Assembly (NCBI GenBank): GCA_024742735.1
Contig: JANSXV010000003.1
Coordinates: 248,001-312,000, forward strand
Length of the DNA: 64,000 nt
Direction: 5' to 3'
DNA from: Alphaproteobacteria bacterium
Lineage (GTDB): Bacteria; Pseudomonadota; Alphaproteobacteria; Caulobacterales; Maricaulaceae
Within the stretch, counting starts at the first letter, position 1; each line of letters opens with the position of its first letter. The translations under genes and the position numbers were made by a program. This document shows, in pieces, positions 18,936 to 26,723 of this stretch. The notes beneath the pieces are model-generated. The model did no database searches. It saw only the letters and a program-made list of their open reading frames with translations, and was not told the origin of the DNA.

Positions 18936-19073
18936 TTTGACCCCCGACACAGGTTGAAGCGGGTCGCTTTTCGGCGGACTCGGTTAAAAATATCTGAAAT
19001 AGAACAGGATGTTAGGGCCGAAAAACCTGACTTCGTTCAGTGACCGAAAGCACTCTGTTTGCATTGGGCAGAT

Positions 19074-19553
19074 TCAAAAGCCTACGGGTCCGCCGCCGTC
19101 GCCGCCGACCTGAACATTCTTCGGCGGACGGATCATGAAGGCCGCGCCCATGGCCATCCACAGCGCGCCGAACACCATCAAAAAGTGCGCTCCGGTGAAA
19201 CCCGCGTCCCAGTTCTCCATCGTGATGCGGCAAGCTCCAGTGCGAGTACCGTTCTCGACCCAGAGCGTCACCTCATCACCCACTGCGCCAGCCTCGTTCG
19301 GGCTGCCCGTGACCGGACACCAGGCCGTCTCACCGCCCGGCATCTCGATGCTGTAGAGCTGGACGACCCGGTTTTCGTATTGTGGGTGTGGCTCGACTTC
19401 GATGATCTGCGCGGTCCGCTCCCGCCAGGGGCTCTCGGGCCCGCCCATGCGCCCGGCGTGCTCGTCCAGACCCATGCCGCCGATCCAGGCGCCCACCGCG
19501 AACACGCCCGCGCCAAGCAGACGCAGCAACAGCGTGTTGGGCGGTCTGGCCAT
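19074..19553 (-). CDS. small membrane protein, DUF3592-like
   Basis: 159 residues with an N-terminal TM (LLLRLLGAGVFAVGAWIGGM) and a C-terminal TM (FLMVFGALWMAMGAAFMI). Between them lies a beta-rich extracytoplasmic domain (TAQIIEVEPHPQYENRVVQL, then VGDEVTLWVENGTRTGACRI). This TM-beta-TM plan resembles the DUF3592 family, whose function is unknown. The glycine-rich tail is probably cytoplasmic. It is followed by another small envelope protein in the same direction upstream. Confidence 0.7.
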   Translation of the reverse strand: MARPPNTLLLRLLGAGVFAVGAWIGGMGLDEHAGRMGGPESPWRERTAQIIEVEPHPQYENRVVQLYSIEMPGGETAWCPVTGSPNEAGAVGDEVTLWVENGTRTGACRITMENWDAGFTGAHFLMVFGALWMAMGAAFMIRPPKNVQVGGDGGGPVGF

Positions 19554-19582
19554 AGTCCCTCCGCTGCGCCGATCCGCGTGCG

Positions 19583-20071
19583 CTACTGGCTGTCCAGCGC
19601 GCCCAGCACCGCGGCGCAGTCATTGTCGGTGTAAATGAAGTACCCCGCCCAGGGCCGCGCCTCGAAGAAGTCCGAATAGAGCTCCGGATCCAGCTCGGCG
19701 AGCTCGGCCGCGTCGGTGTTCACGTCACGCAGGGCGAAGGCATGGGCCTGCCCCAGCAGAAAACCTGTGGTCAGATCCAGCGGATGAGCGGCGAAGAAGG
19801 CGTCGCGCGGGCTCTCGTCCTCGGCCGCCTGGGCCAGCTCCCCGCGAAGCGCCTGCACCGCCTGCGCCATCAGACCGCGCGCCCGCTCATAGGCCGCACG
19901 CTCCAGCTCCGGCGCGATGACGATTTCGGTCTCCGCATCGTCCTGGGCGGCGATGGCGGCCACGGTGCAGTCCATCAGAGCGCCCGCCTCCTCCGCAAGC
20001 GCGCGCCCGTCGGCCTGCGCGGCCGCCATGGATGCGGCGGCTGCGCTGATCAGAAGAAGAGAGATGTCCAC
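19583..20071 (-). CDS. exported protein of unknown function
   Basis: 162 residues with a short signal peptide (MDISLLLISAAAASMAAAQA). The rest is mostly helical and acidic, with two cysteines (DCTVAAI near residue 34, NDCAAVLG near the end) that could form a disulfide. I recognise no family. It lies 29 bases upstream of the DUF3592-like gene in the same direction, so the two may be co-transcribed. Confidence 0.65.
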   Translation of the reverse strand: MDISLLLISAAAASMAAAQADGRALAEEAGALMDCTVAAIAAQDDAETEIVIAPELERAAYERARGLMAQAVQALRGELAQAAEDESPRDAFFAAHPLDLTTGFLLGQAHAFALRDVNTDAAELAELDPELYSDFFEARPWAGYFIYTDNDCAAVLGALDSQ

Positions 20072-20151
20072 AGGCGCCTCCGCTCAGGCCATGATGTGCG
20101 GCAGTGTGCGGGCCCTGCGAACGGGGTCAAGCTGACAGCGGATAATCGCCC

Positions 20152-21039
20152 CTACTCCGCCGCCTCTTTGCCCTCCGCGTCATAGCGGTCCCCGTCCGCC
20201 TTCATCTCGTCGATGCCGAGCAGGGCGTTCAATTGGCCGAAGTCGAGCATGCGGTTGCGGTAGTTCGCTGTCGCGCCGTCGGTTTTCAGGGTGGTGAGGA
20301 ACTCCTCGGCCATGAAGGCGAGCGCGCGGACAAACGCGCCCGGCGTGATGACCAGCTGGAAGCCGGCTTCGCCGAGGTCCGAAGCGGTGCGCAGCGGCGT
20401 GCGGCCGCCTTCGACCATGTTGGCCAGCAACGGCACGCGGCCTTTGAAGCGGTTGGCGATGGCGCTCATCTGATCGAGATCCTGGGGCGCTTCGATGAAG
20501 AGCACGTCGGCGCCCGCCTCCAGATATCGCTCGGCGCGCTCCATGGCCGCCTCGAACCCCTCCACGGCGATGGCGTCGGTGCGCGCGATGATGAGGGTAT
20601 CTTCAGATGTGCGCGCATCCACGGCCGCCTTGACCTTGCCGGTCATCTCCTCGCGGCTGACGAGGGCCTTGCCGGAGAGGTGACCGCAGCGCTTGGGCAG
20701 GGACTGGTCCTCCAGCTGGATCGCGGCGGCGCCGGCGGCCTCGAAGGTTTTGACAGTTCGAATGACATTCAGCGCATTGCCGAAGCCGGTGTCGGCGTCG
20801 ACGATCAGGGGCAGGCTCACCCGCTCCGCCATGCGCGCGACGGTGTCGGCGATCTCCTTGGCGCTCATCAGCCCCAGATCGGGCCGGCCAAGCTGGGTGT
20901 AAGCCAGCGACGCGCCGGAGACATAGGCGGCCTCGAACCCGGCGCGCTCCACCATCAAAGCGGAGAAGGCGTCATACACCCCCGGCGCCAGGAGCGGCCC
21001 GGCGGATGTGTCGGCGAGGCGGGCTCGGAGCGTGGTCAT
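20152..21039 (-). CDS. isocitrate lyase/PEP mutase family lyase
   Basis: A 295-residue barrel enzyme of the isocitrate lyase/PEP mutase superfamily. Hallmarks are SGASLAYTQLGRPDLGL, the Mg-binding VDADTGFGNALNV, QLEDQSLPKRCGHLSGK (the KxCGH loop with catalytic Cys) and IIARTDAIAVEGF. This motif set fits carbon-carbon lyases such as 2-methylisocitrate or 2,3-dimethylmalate lyase better than phosphonomutases. It overlaps the LeuD-like subunit gene by four bases (ATGA), directly after a LeuC-like gene. A dehydratase plus lyase is the organisation of 2,3-dimethylmalate dehydratase/lyase in nicotinate fermentation; the actual substrate is inference. 2-Methylisocitrate lyase is the main alternative. 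Confidence 0.88.
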   Translation of the reverse strand: MTTLRARLADTSAGPLLAPGVYDAFSALMVERAGFEAAYVSGASLAYTQLGRPDLGLMSAKEIADTVARMAERVSLPLIVDADTGFGNALNVIRTVKTFEAAGAAAIQLEDQSLPKRCGHLSGKALVSREEMTGKVKAAVDARTSEDTLIIARTDAIAVEGFEAAMERAERYLEAGADVLFIEAPQDLDQMSAIANRFKGRVPLLANMVEGGRTPLRTASDLGEAGFQLVITPGAFVRALAFMAEEFLTTLKTDGATANYRNRMLDFGQLNALLGIDEMKADGDRYDAEGKEAAE

Positions 21040-21554
21040 GAAGAAATCTCATTGGTGGAAGGGGCGCTGAAGCGCTGTTTCAGGCTCGCCATGAGGCCGC
21101 CTTGCTCGATCATGGCCATCAGGTGCGGGGGAATCGCCGGAACATCAAAGCTCCGGCCGGTCGTGAGATTCTCCAGCCGGCCGGCGCTTAAGTCCAGGCT
21201 CAGCCGGTCGCCGGGCTGGACCTTGCCGGCCGCGTCGAACATCAGGGCGGGCAGGCCGATATTGATGCAGTTGCGATAGAAGATGCGCGCAAAGCTGGTC
21301 GCGAACACCGCGCCGACGCCCAGCGTCTTCAAACTGATCGCCGCCTGCTCCCGGCTGGAGCCGATGCCGAAGTCTTCTCCGCCGAACACCATGTCGCCGG
21401 GCCTCACGAAGCTTGCGAAGTCCGGATCAATGGCCTCCAGCGTGTGCTTGGCGAGTTCCTCCGGGCCCTTCTTCATGGCGTAGCCGGGCGCCAGCAGGTC
21501 GGTATCGATCCTGTCGCCGAAGACCCAGGCCTTGCCGGTGATCGCTTGCGTCAT
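21036..21554 (-). CDS. LeuD-like aconitase-family dehydratase, small subunit
   Basis: 172 residues: the swivel domain of the two-subunit aconitase/isopropylmalate isomerase family. The pattern is clear: GDRIDTDLLAPGYAMK, MVFGGEDFGIGSSREQAA (substrate-binding loop), GVGAVFATSFARIFYRNCIN and IGLPAL. The start at ATG 21554 shares one base with the large-subunit stop (TGATG), and the stop overlaps the lyase start (ATGA), so all three genes are coupled. The longer upstream frame lies inside the LeuC-like gene and is not used. Leucine synthesis is less likely than a catabolic dehydratase because a lyase gene follows. Confidence 0.9.
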   Translation of the reverse strand: MTQAITGKAWVFGDRIDTDLLAPGYAMKKGPEELAKHTLEAIDPDFASFVRPGDMVFGGEDFGIGSSREQAAISLKTLGVGAVFATSFARIFYRNCINIGLPALMFDAAGKVQPGDRLSLDLSAGRLENLTTGRSFDVPAIPPHLMAMIEQGGLMASLKQRFSAPSTNEISS

Positions 21555-22840
21555 CACGCCGCCTCCCGCGCTTTGGCCAGATAGGGGCGCGGATCGGCGA
21601 TGCGGCCCTCCACGGCGCTGGCCGCCACGGTCCAGGGCGAGCCGAGCCAGACCGAGGCGTCCTTGTGGCCCATGCGGCCCTTGAAATTGCGGTTGGTCGA
21701 CGAGATGCACACCTCCCCTTCCGCCAGCAGCCCGGCGCCCAGCCCGGCGCACGCCCCGCAGCCCGAGGGCAGAATCACGGCGCCGGCTTCGGTCAGGGCG
21801 GCGAGCGTGCCGTCTTTCGCGGCCGCTTCAGTGACCTTGCCTGACGCCGGGGCGATCAGCAGGCGCTTGCCCGCCGCGACCTGACGGCCGCGCAGCACCT
21901 GCGCGGCCATGTGCAGGTCGGTGAGCTTCGCGCCCACGCAGGCGCCGATATAGGCCTGGTCGATCTCAACGCCGAGGTGGTCGGTCACGTCCGCCGCGTT
22001 GGCCGGGCTGTGGGGCGCGGCGACCTGGGGCGCGAGCGTCGAGGCGTCGAGATGATGGATGTGCGCGTAGGTGCACTCCGGGTCAGAGCGCCAGCGCGTG
22101 AGCGCGTCGTCGTCCACCTCGCCGCCATGGGCGCGAATATAGGCCAGCGTGGTCTCGTCCGGCTCGATGATGCCGGTCTCACCGCCCAGCTCCGCGGCCA
22201 TGTTGGACAGCACCGTGCGCTGCTCCATGTCCATGGCGGTGACGGCCGCGCCGCCATACTCGATGGCCTTGAAGTGATTGCCCATGCCCAGATCCCGGCA
22301 CAGGGCGAGCATGATGTCCTTGGCCGCCACGCCCGTCGGCAGCGCGCCGTCGATCTCTACGCGGATCGTCTCCGGCACGACAGTCCAGGTCTCGCCCGTA
22401 GCGACGATGGCGGTCATGTCCGTCGCGCCGAACCCGGCGGCATAGCAGCCGAAGGCGCCGGCGTTGGTGGAGTGGCTGTCCCCGCCTGCGATCACGAGGC
22501 CGGGACGGGCGTGGCCGTGCTGGGCCAGGATCACGTGGCAGATGCCCTTCATGTCGTAGAAATTCTTCACGCCGTAATCGCGTGCAAACTCCCGGGTCAG
22601 CTTCAGGATCGCGGCGGAGTCCGCGTCCACCGCCGGGACATAGTGATCGGACACGATCACGACCCGGTCCGGATCCCACAGGCCGGTCCCCAGCGCTTCC
22701 AGCCGGGCCTTCCAGCGGCGCGGGCCGGAGCTGTCATGGGCCATCGCGAGGTCGACGCGCACCGTGACGATCTCACCGGGCGACACACGGTCGCGGCCTG
22801 CAGCCCGGGCCAATATCTTTTCCGTCAGGGTTGCGGGCAT
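21554..22840 (-). CDS. LeuC-like aconitase-family dehydratase, large subunit
   Basis: A 428-residue Fe-S dehydratase of the LeuC/HacA/DmdA group. It shows VIAGGDSHSTNAGAFGCYAA and GATDMTAIVATGETW. Candidate cluster cysteines are in IGACVGAKLTDL (about residue 305) and the CxxC of SGCGACAG (about 390), followed by ISSTNRNFKGRMGH and ASAVEGRIADPRPYL. With the small subunit it would interconvert a hydroxy-diacid and its unsaturated form by dehydration and hydration. It is the first gene of the operon. Its promoter faces gcdH and contains the motif noted at 22907-22922. Family certain; substrate inferred only from the adjacent lyase. Confidence 0.92.
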   Translation of the reverse strand: MPATLTEKILARAAGRDRVSPGEIVTVRVDLAMAHDSSGPRRWKARLEALGTGLWDPDRVVIVSDHYVPAVDADSAAILKLTREFARDYGVKNFYDMKGICHVILAQHGHARPGLVIAGGDSHSTNAGAFGCYAAGFGATDMTAIVATGETWTVVPETIRVEIDGALPTGVAAKDIMLALCRDLGMGNHFKAIEYGGAAVTAMDMEQRTVLSNMAAELGGETGIIEPDETTLAYIRAHGGEVDDDALTRWRSDPECTYAHIHHLDASTLAPQVAAPHSPANAADVTDHLGVEIDQAYIGACVGAKLTDLHMAAQVLRGRQVAAGKRLLIAPASGKVTEAAAKDGTLAALTEAGAVILPSGCGACAGLGAGLLAEGEVCISSTNRNFKGRMGHKDASVWLGSPWTVAASAVEGRIADPRPYLAKAREAA

Positions 22841-22906
22841 ATCTGACCCTCCGCTAACACGGCTTCTGATCGCCAGCCTACAGGACTGGGCGGTTTCCGA
22901 TCAAAG

Positions 22907-22922
22907 GATATATCTTTATAAC
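22907..22922. promoter_or_regulatory. candidate operator GnTATA-N4-TATAnC (copy 1)
   Basis: GATATATCTTTATAAC has TATA half-sites four bases apart and outer G/C, forming an imperfect palindrome in the divergent gap between the LeuC-like gene and gcdH. The reverse complement matches the site at 32782-32797 in 12 of 16 positions, in otherwise GC-rich DNA. A GntR target is inferred. Confidence 0.4.
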
Positions 22923-22978
22923 ATTTCCCGTGAAGCCCGAACCGGCGCCGAAAACGCCGACCGAGAACGAGGATGACC

Positions 22979-24178
22979 ATGGCCGCGCTTGATGCTGCGA
23001 ACGAGACCACGCTGAGCTTTTCCTGGGAGGACCCGCTCCACCTGAGCCATCAGCTCAGCGAAGAGGAGCGGATGATCTCTGATTCCGCGCGCCAGTATTG
23101 CCGCGAAAAGCTGCTGCCGCGCGTCATCGACGCCTACCGCGAGGAAAGCTTCGACCGCTCCATCATGACAGAGATGGGCGAGCTGGGCCTGTTGGGCGCG
23201 ACCGTGGCCGAAGAGTATGGCGGGGCCGGCCTGTCCCACGTGGCCTACGGCCTGATCGCGCGGGAAGTCGAGGCGGTGGATTCGGGATACCGTTCGGCCA
23301 TGAGCGTGCAGAGCTCGCTGGTCATGTATCCCATCGAGGCCTTCGGGACCGAAGCGCAGAAGAAGAAGTATCTGCCCAAGCTCGCCACCGGCGAATGGGT
23401 GGGCTGTTTCGGTCTGACCGAGCCTGACGGCGGGTCCGATCCCGGCGCCATGCGCACCAACGCGAAGAAGGTCGATGGCGGCTACATCCTCAACGGCTCT
23501 AAGATGTGGATCACCAACTCGCCGATCAGCGATCTAGCGGTGGTCTGGGCCAAGCTCGACGGCAAGATCCGCGGCTTCATCGTGGACAAGGGGACCGAGG
23601 GCTTCGACTGCCCCAAGATCGAAGGCAAGATGAGCCTTCGCGCCTCCATCACCGGTTCGATTTCTCTGAATGACGCCTTCGTGCCGGAAGAGAACCTGCT
23701 GCCCAACGTGTCAGGCCTGCGCGGCCCGTTCTCCTGCCTGAACAAGGCGCGCTACGGCATCAGCTGGGGCGCCATGGGCGCGGCGGAGTTCTGCTGGCTG
23801 GCCGCGCGCGACTACGCCATGGAGCGCGTCGTGTTCGGAAAGCCCATCGCCGGCACCCAGCTGGTGCAGAAGAAGCTCGCCGACATGCAGACCGAAATCG
23901 CGCTGGGCTATCAGGGCGCGCTGCAGCTGGGCCGCCTTCTGGATGAAGGCGCCTATGTGCCCGAGGCCATCTCCCTGATGAAGCGGAACAATTGCGGCAA
24001 GGCCCTGGCCATCGCGCGCGAAGCCCGCGACATCCACGGCGGCAACGGCATCGCGGAAGAGTATCACATCCTGCGCCACGCGGTGAATCTGGAGACGGTG
24101 AACACCTATGAAGGCACCCACGACGTGCACGCCCTGATCCTGGGCCGCGCGCAGACGGGCCTGCAGGCGTTCAGCTAA
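22979..24178 (+). CDS. gcdH: glutaryl-CoA dehydrogenase (acyl-CoA dehydrogenase family)
   Basis: About 399 residues. The enzyme oxidises and decarboxylates glutaryl-CoA to crotonyl-CoA in lysine and tryptophan breakdown, using FAD. Family marks are [37 protein letters not shown] (FAD and substrate loop), [40 protein letters not shown] and the closing [20 protein letters not shown], whose Glu is the catalytic base. Start ATG 22979 has GAGGA at good spacing; ATG 22973 overlaps that site. It is divergent from the dehydratase-lyase operon with a shared regulatory gap. Tryptophan catabolism would also involve the kynureninase gene 3 kb downstream. Confidence 0.92.
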   Translation: MAALDAANETTLSFSWEDPLHLSHQLSEEERMISDSARQYCREKLLPRVIDAYREESFDRSIMTEMGELGLLGATVAEEYGGAGLSHVAYGLIAREVEAVDSGYRSAMSVQSSLVMYPIEAFGTEAQKKKYLPKLATGEWVGCFGLTEPDGGSDPGAMRTNAKKVDGGYILNGSKMWITNSPISDLAVVWAKLDGKIRGFIVDKGTEGFDCPKIEGKMSLRASITGSISLNDAFVPEENLLPNVSGLRGPFSCLNKARYGISWGAMGAAEFCWLAARDYAMERVVFGKPIAGTQLVQKKLADMQTEIALGYQGALQLGRLLDEGAYVPEAISLMKRNNCGKALAIAREARDIHGGNGIAEEYHILRHAVNLETVNTYEGTHDVHALILGRAQTGLQAFS

Positions 24179-24196
24179 CCAATTGAGAGCCTGAAT

Positions 24197-24291
24197 TCCC
24201 GGCCGGGCGCGAAGCGCGCCGAGCCGGGACCTTATGAAGGGTCGGCAGCAGGCCCCGGCTCCGCGCCGCGCTGCGCGCGGCGTGGCCGGGG
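24197..24291. repeat. paired GC-rich hairpins after gcdH
   Basis: Hairpin 1 (24197-24229) has TCCCGGC/GCCGGGA arms around GGGCGC-GAA-GCGCGCC. Hairpin 2 (24253-24291) has CCCCGGC/GCCGGGG arms. The pair resembles the element at 26108-26252, so it is probably a member of the same dispersed repeat family. It may also end gcdH transcription. Confidence 0.55.
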
Positions 24292-24367
24292 TTGCACCTC
24301 GCCGTCAAGCTTGACCCGCCGCCCCGCTCGGTAAACGCTGAAACCCTTGCTCAACACGGGGGATTCC

Positions 24368-25336
24368 ATGCGGGCTCTACTGGTCATCGCCATGCTGGCC
24401 TTCGCCGGCGCAGCTCAGGCACAGGACGCGGCGGGAACAGCCGACCATCCAGCGGTCACACGCTTTCCCGGCTCGGTGATCATCTGGCAGGACGAGCAGG
24501 CCTACGAGCCCTACGCCATCGCCACGGGTCCGGTGACCGGCTATCGGCAAATCGACGACTGGCGCGAGACCCAGGGGCGCACCAGCCGGACCTACTATGA
24601 GCTCACCGGCGACTTCACCCATGGCGAGGTGCACGCCAACTATCTCATGGCGCTCCGGGCCGAGGGCTTCGAGATCCTGGCCGAGGGCCTGCTCTCCCAG
24701 TCCAGCCAGGCCAATGAGATCGGCAGCCGCAAATGGCTGGATGTCTATTTCCGGCGCAACACCCTGCCGCCCAATGGCATCCGCCTCATGCAGGGTTCCT
24801 CGACCAGCGGCGGATCAGGCTTTGTCGCCGGGGTGAAGGCGCGCGCCGGCGGGGACATCTATATCGCGGTGGCCACGACCCAGTACGCCCAGGACACGGT
24901 AGCCATCCTGATCGACGTCATCGAAGTCGCCGAGCTTGAAGGCGGCCGGGTCGCCATCGACGCCGACGCCATCGGCGAAGGCATTGATGAGGAAGGCCGA
25001 GTGGTGCTGGACGGGCTGTTCTTCGACCACGACGCGGCCACGCTCACCGCTGAGTCCGATGCCGCGCTGGAGCAGATCGCCGCCTTCCTCAACGCGCGGC
25101 CGGACATGCGCTTCCACGTGGTCGGCCATACCGACGCCACCGGAACGCTGAGTTATAACCAGACTCTATCCGGCCGCCGCGCTGAAGCGGTGATCCACGC
25201 GCTCGTCTCGCGCTACGGGATCGACGGATCGCGCCTGGAAGGTCACGGCGTGGGACCGCTTTCGCCGGTCTTCTCCAACCGCACCGAAGCCGGCCGGGCC
25301 GAGAACCGCCGCGTGGAGCTCGTGGAATGGCCGTAG
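24368..25336 (+). CDS. OmpA-family outer-membrane protein
   Basis: 322 residues from ATG 24368, where GGGGGA precedes the start; an earlier in-frame ATG at 24347 would extend beyond the signal. A signal peptide ends in AGAAQAQ. Residues 25-200 form a domain I cannot name. The C-terminal third is a peptidoglycan-binding OmpA/MotB domain: LFFDHDAATLTAESDAALEQ, HVVGHTDATGTLSYNQTLSG, RRAEAV and the closing GRAENRRVELVEW. It likely links the outer membrane to the cell wall. The stop overlaps the next gene by ten bases, so the two are co-translated. Confidence 0.87.
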   Translation: MRALLVIAMLAFAGAAQAQDAAGTADHPAVTRFPGSVIIWQDEQAYEPYAIATGPVTGYRQIDDWRETQGRTSRTYYELTGDFTHGEVHANYLMALRAEGFEILAEGLLSQSSQANEIGSRKWLDVYFRRNTLPPNGIRLMQGSSTSGGSGFVAGVKARAGGDIYIAVATTQYAQDTVAILIDVIEVAELEGGRVAIDADAIGEGIDEEGRVVLDGLFFDHDAATLTAESDAALEQIAAFLNARPDMRFHVVGHTDATGTLSYNQTLSGRRAEAVIHALVSRYGIDGSRLEGHGVGPLSPVFSNRTEAGRAENRRVELVEWP

Positions 25337-25725
25337 ACCCGGCGCCCTGCCCCACCGTCCCGCGCGCCGATCAGCCCTGCTTCCTGGTCATCGCCCGCGA
25401 CATCGCCGACGCTGAGCGCGCCGCTCAGCTGCGCGCGGAGCATCTGGACGGTCATCTGGCCCATGTAGAGACCCACTGGCGGCGCTATCTCAACGCCGGG
25501 CCGATCCGCGAACCAGGGCAGACGCGGCTGATCGGCTCGACCTTCCTGGTCTTCGCTGACGACGCAGCTGGCGCCCGAACGCTCATGCAGGGGGATCCCT
25601 ACTTCACGTGCGGGCTGTACGGCGCGGTCGAGGTTTTCGAACAGACGGTCTCGATCGGCCGGTATCTGGGCGGCAAGATCTGGGAGAGCGCTGACGCGAT
25701 CCGGGCGAAGGCCGCGGGCGGCTAA
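25327..25725 (+). CDS. YciI-like protein
   Basis: 132 residues with the YCII-related dimeric alpha-beta fold: CFLVIARDIADAERAAQLRA, HLDGHLAHVETHWRRYLNAG (family His/Asp region), GSTFLVFADDAAGARTLMQG-type strand and helix, and DPYFTCGLYGAVEVF. Members include small enzymes and binding proteins, mostly of unknown function. The ATG at 25327 lies within the end of the OmpA-family gene. It ends seven bases before a convergent small membrane gene. Confidence 0.85.
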   Translation: MAVDPAPCPTVPRADQPCFLVIARDIADAERAAQLRAEHLDGHLAHVETHWRRYLNAGPIREPGQTRLIGSTFLVFADDAAGARTLMQGDPYFTCGLYGAVEVFEQTVSIGRYLGGKIWESADAIRAKAAGG

Positions 25726-25732
25726 ATCCGCC

Positions 25733-25948
25733 CTAGCGCATCTCCCACCAGGGGCGGCGCCCAGTCAGGTTCAGCGACAGCGGGTCCGGCCGGGATACGT
25801 GTCCGGTCGCCGCGAGCACGGCGACGGTCGCGGCCATGCCGGCGAGCGTCAGGCCGATGACCCAGTCTTCACTGAGCAGGCGCGGCGCGGCGTACACGAA
25901 CGCCAGCCACACCGCGATCAGGGTTGAGGCGAAAACAATCTTCTTCAT
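25733..25948 (-). CDS. small two-helix membrane protein
   Basis: 71 residues with two hydrophobic helices (KIVFASTLIAVWLAFVYAAP and WVIGLTLAGMAATVAVLAATG) and a short basic tail. No family recognised. A strong ribosome site (AAGGAGGG) stands just upstream of ATG 25948, which supports it being a real gene despite its size. Confidence 0.65.
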   Translation of the reverse strand: MKKIVFASTLIAVWLAFVYAAPRLLSEDWVIGLTLAGMAATVAVLAATGHVSRPDPLSLNLTGRRPWWEMR

Positions 25949-26107
25949 GGCGCCCTCCTTAAGGGGCTGCTTCTATATGTCATAAAACATACACAAAACG
26001 TGCGGAGATTCAAGAGAATTTGTCAGTGTCCGGAGCTTATAGACACCTCACATACTTCTTTTTCAAAGCATTTTCAGATGCTTGAGACGGGCCTGATTGT
26101 TCTTGAG
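25949..26107. other. intergenic, nothing recognised beyond a promoter region
   Basis: AT-richer DNA upstream of the small membrane protein gene. I see no open frame, hairpin or RNA signature. It presumably holds the promoter for the 71-residue gene. Confidence 0.4.
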
Positions 26108-26252
26108 TTGTCATCCCGGAGCCGCGAAGCGGCGTCCGGGACCTGGCGAAGGCGGCGCAGGCGTCCCGTTCCATCATAAATCGCGCCCGGTCGCTCAGCG
26201 CGGAACCGCGGCGAGACCCCGGCTCTGCGCTACGCTCCGGCCGGGGTGACAA
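26108..26252. repeat. 145-bp REP/MITE-like element with inverted ends
   Basis: It begins TTGTCATCCCGGA and ends CCGGCCGGGGTGACAA, which are inverted copies of each other. Each end is itself a hairpin: CCGGAGCCGC-GAA-GCGGCGTCCGG on the left and CCCCGGCTC...CCGGCCGGGG on the right. The left arm matches the hairpin at 13707-13736. It has no coding capacity, so any mobility would need an enzyme encoded elsewhere. Confidence 0.65.
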
Positions 26253-26273
26253 AGGGGGGGTGAGTGAGGGACG

Positions 26274-26720
26274 CTACGCCCCCGCCCGCTCCTCATAGAG
26301 CTTTCGCACATAGGTGATCGCGGCGAGCGGGGCTTCGATCCAGGCCGCGAACCGCCAACTGTCCGGAAACTGACGGTAGACGGCGGCGACCCGGTTCCAT
26401 CCGGACATGGCCGGCCTGTCAGTGAACTGGATCGTCCAGTCCATGCGCCAGGCGCCGAGCAACAGCCCGTCGGCCAGATCGGTGAAAACCGGCTGGGAGA
26501 AGGTCAGCTCCACATCGGCGTGGAGGCCCTCATTCATGGCCCAGTAGCGCTCGATCGCCTGCCAGCCTTCAAGCGTCTCCTCGATCTCCTCGGCGAGGTA
26601 GAGCGGCTTGCAGGCCGGGTCCCAGCAGGCCTTCAGCGCTGCTGGGTCATTGGCCTTCCAGGCGGCGCGGTAGCGGTCCATGAGGGCGCTGATGGCGCCG
26701 GCGGCGGGGTGGTTGCCCAT
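26274..26720 (-). CDS. NTF2/SnoaL-like protein
   Basis: 148 residues with the cone-shaped NTF2-like fold pattern: an N-terminal helix pair (ISALMDRYRAAWKANDPAAL), CWDPACKPLYLAEEIEETLE, WQAIERYWAMNEG and a WRMDWTIQFTDRPAMSGWNR strand region. Members are isomerases, cyclases or simple ligand binders. It follows kynureninase with only three bases between, so a role in the same pathway is likely (inference). Substrate unknown. Confidence 0.78.
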   Translation of the reverse strand: MGNHPAAGAISALMDRYRAAWKANDPAALKACWDPACKPLYLAEEIEETLEGWQAIERYWAMNEGLHADVELTFSQPVFTDLADGLLLGAWRMDWTIQFTDRPAMSGWNRVAAVYRQFPDSWRFAAWIEAPLAAITYVRKLYEERAGA

Positions 26721-26723
26721 GGC

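Noticed and set aside
17148-19043. 631-codon forward frame
   Set aside because: Antisense of the chemoreceptor gene.
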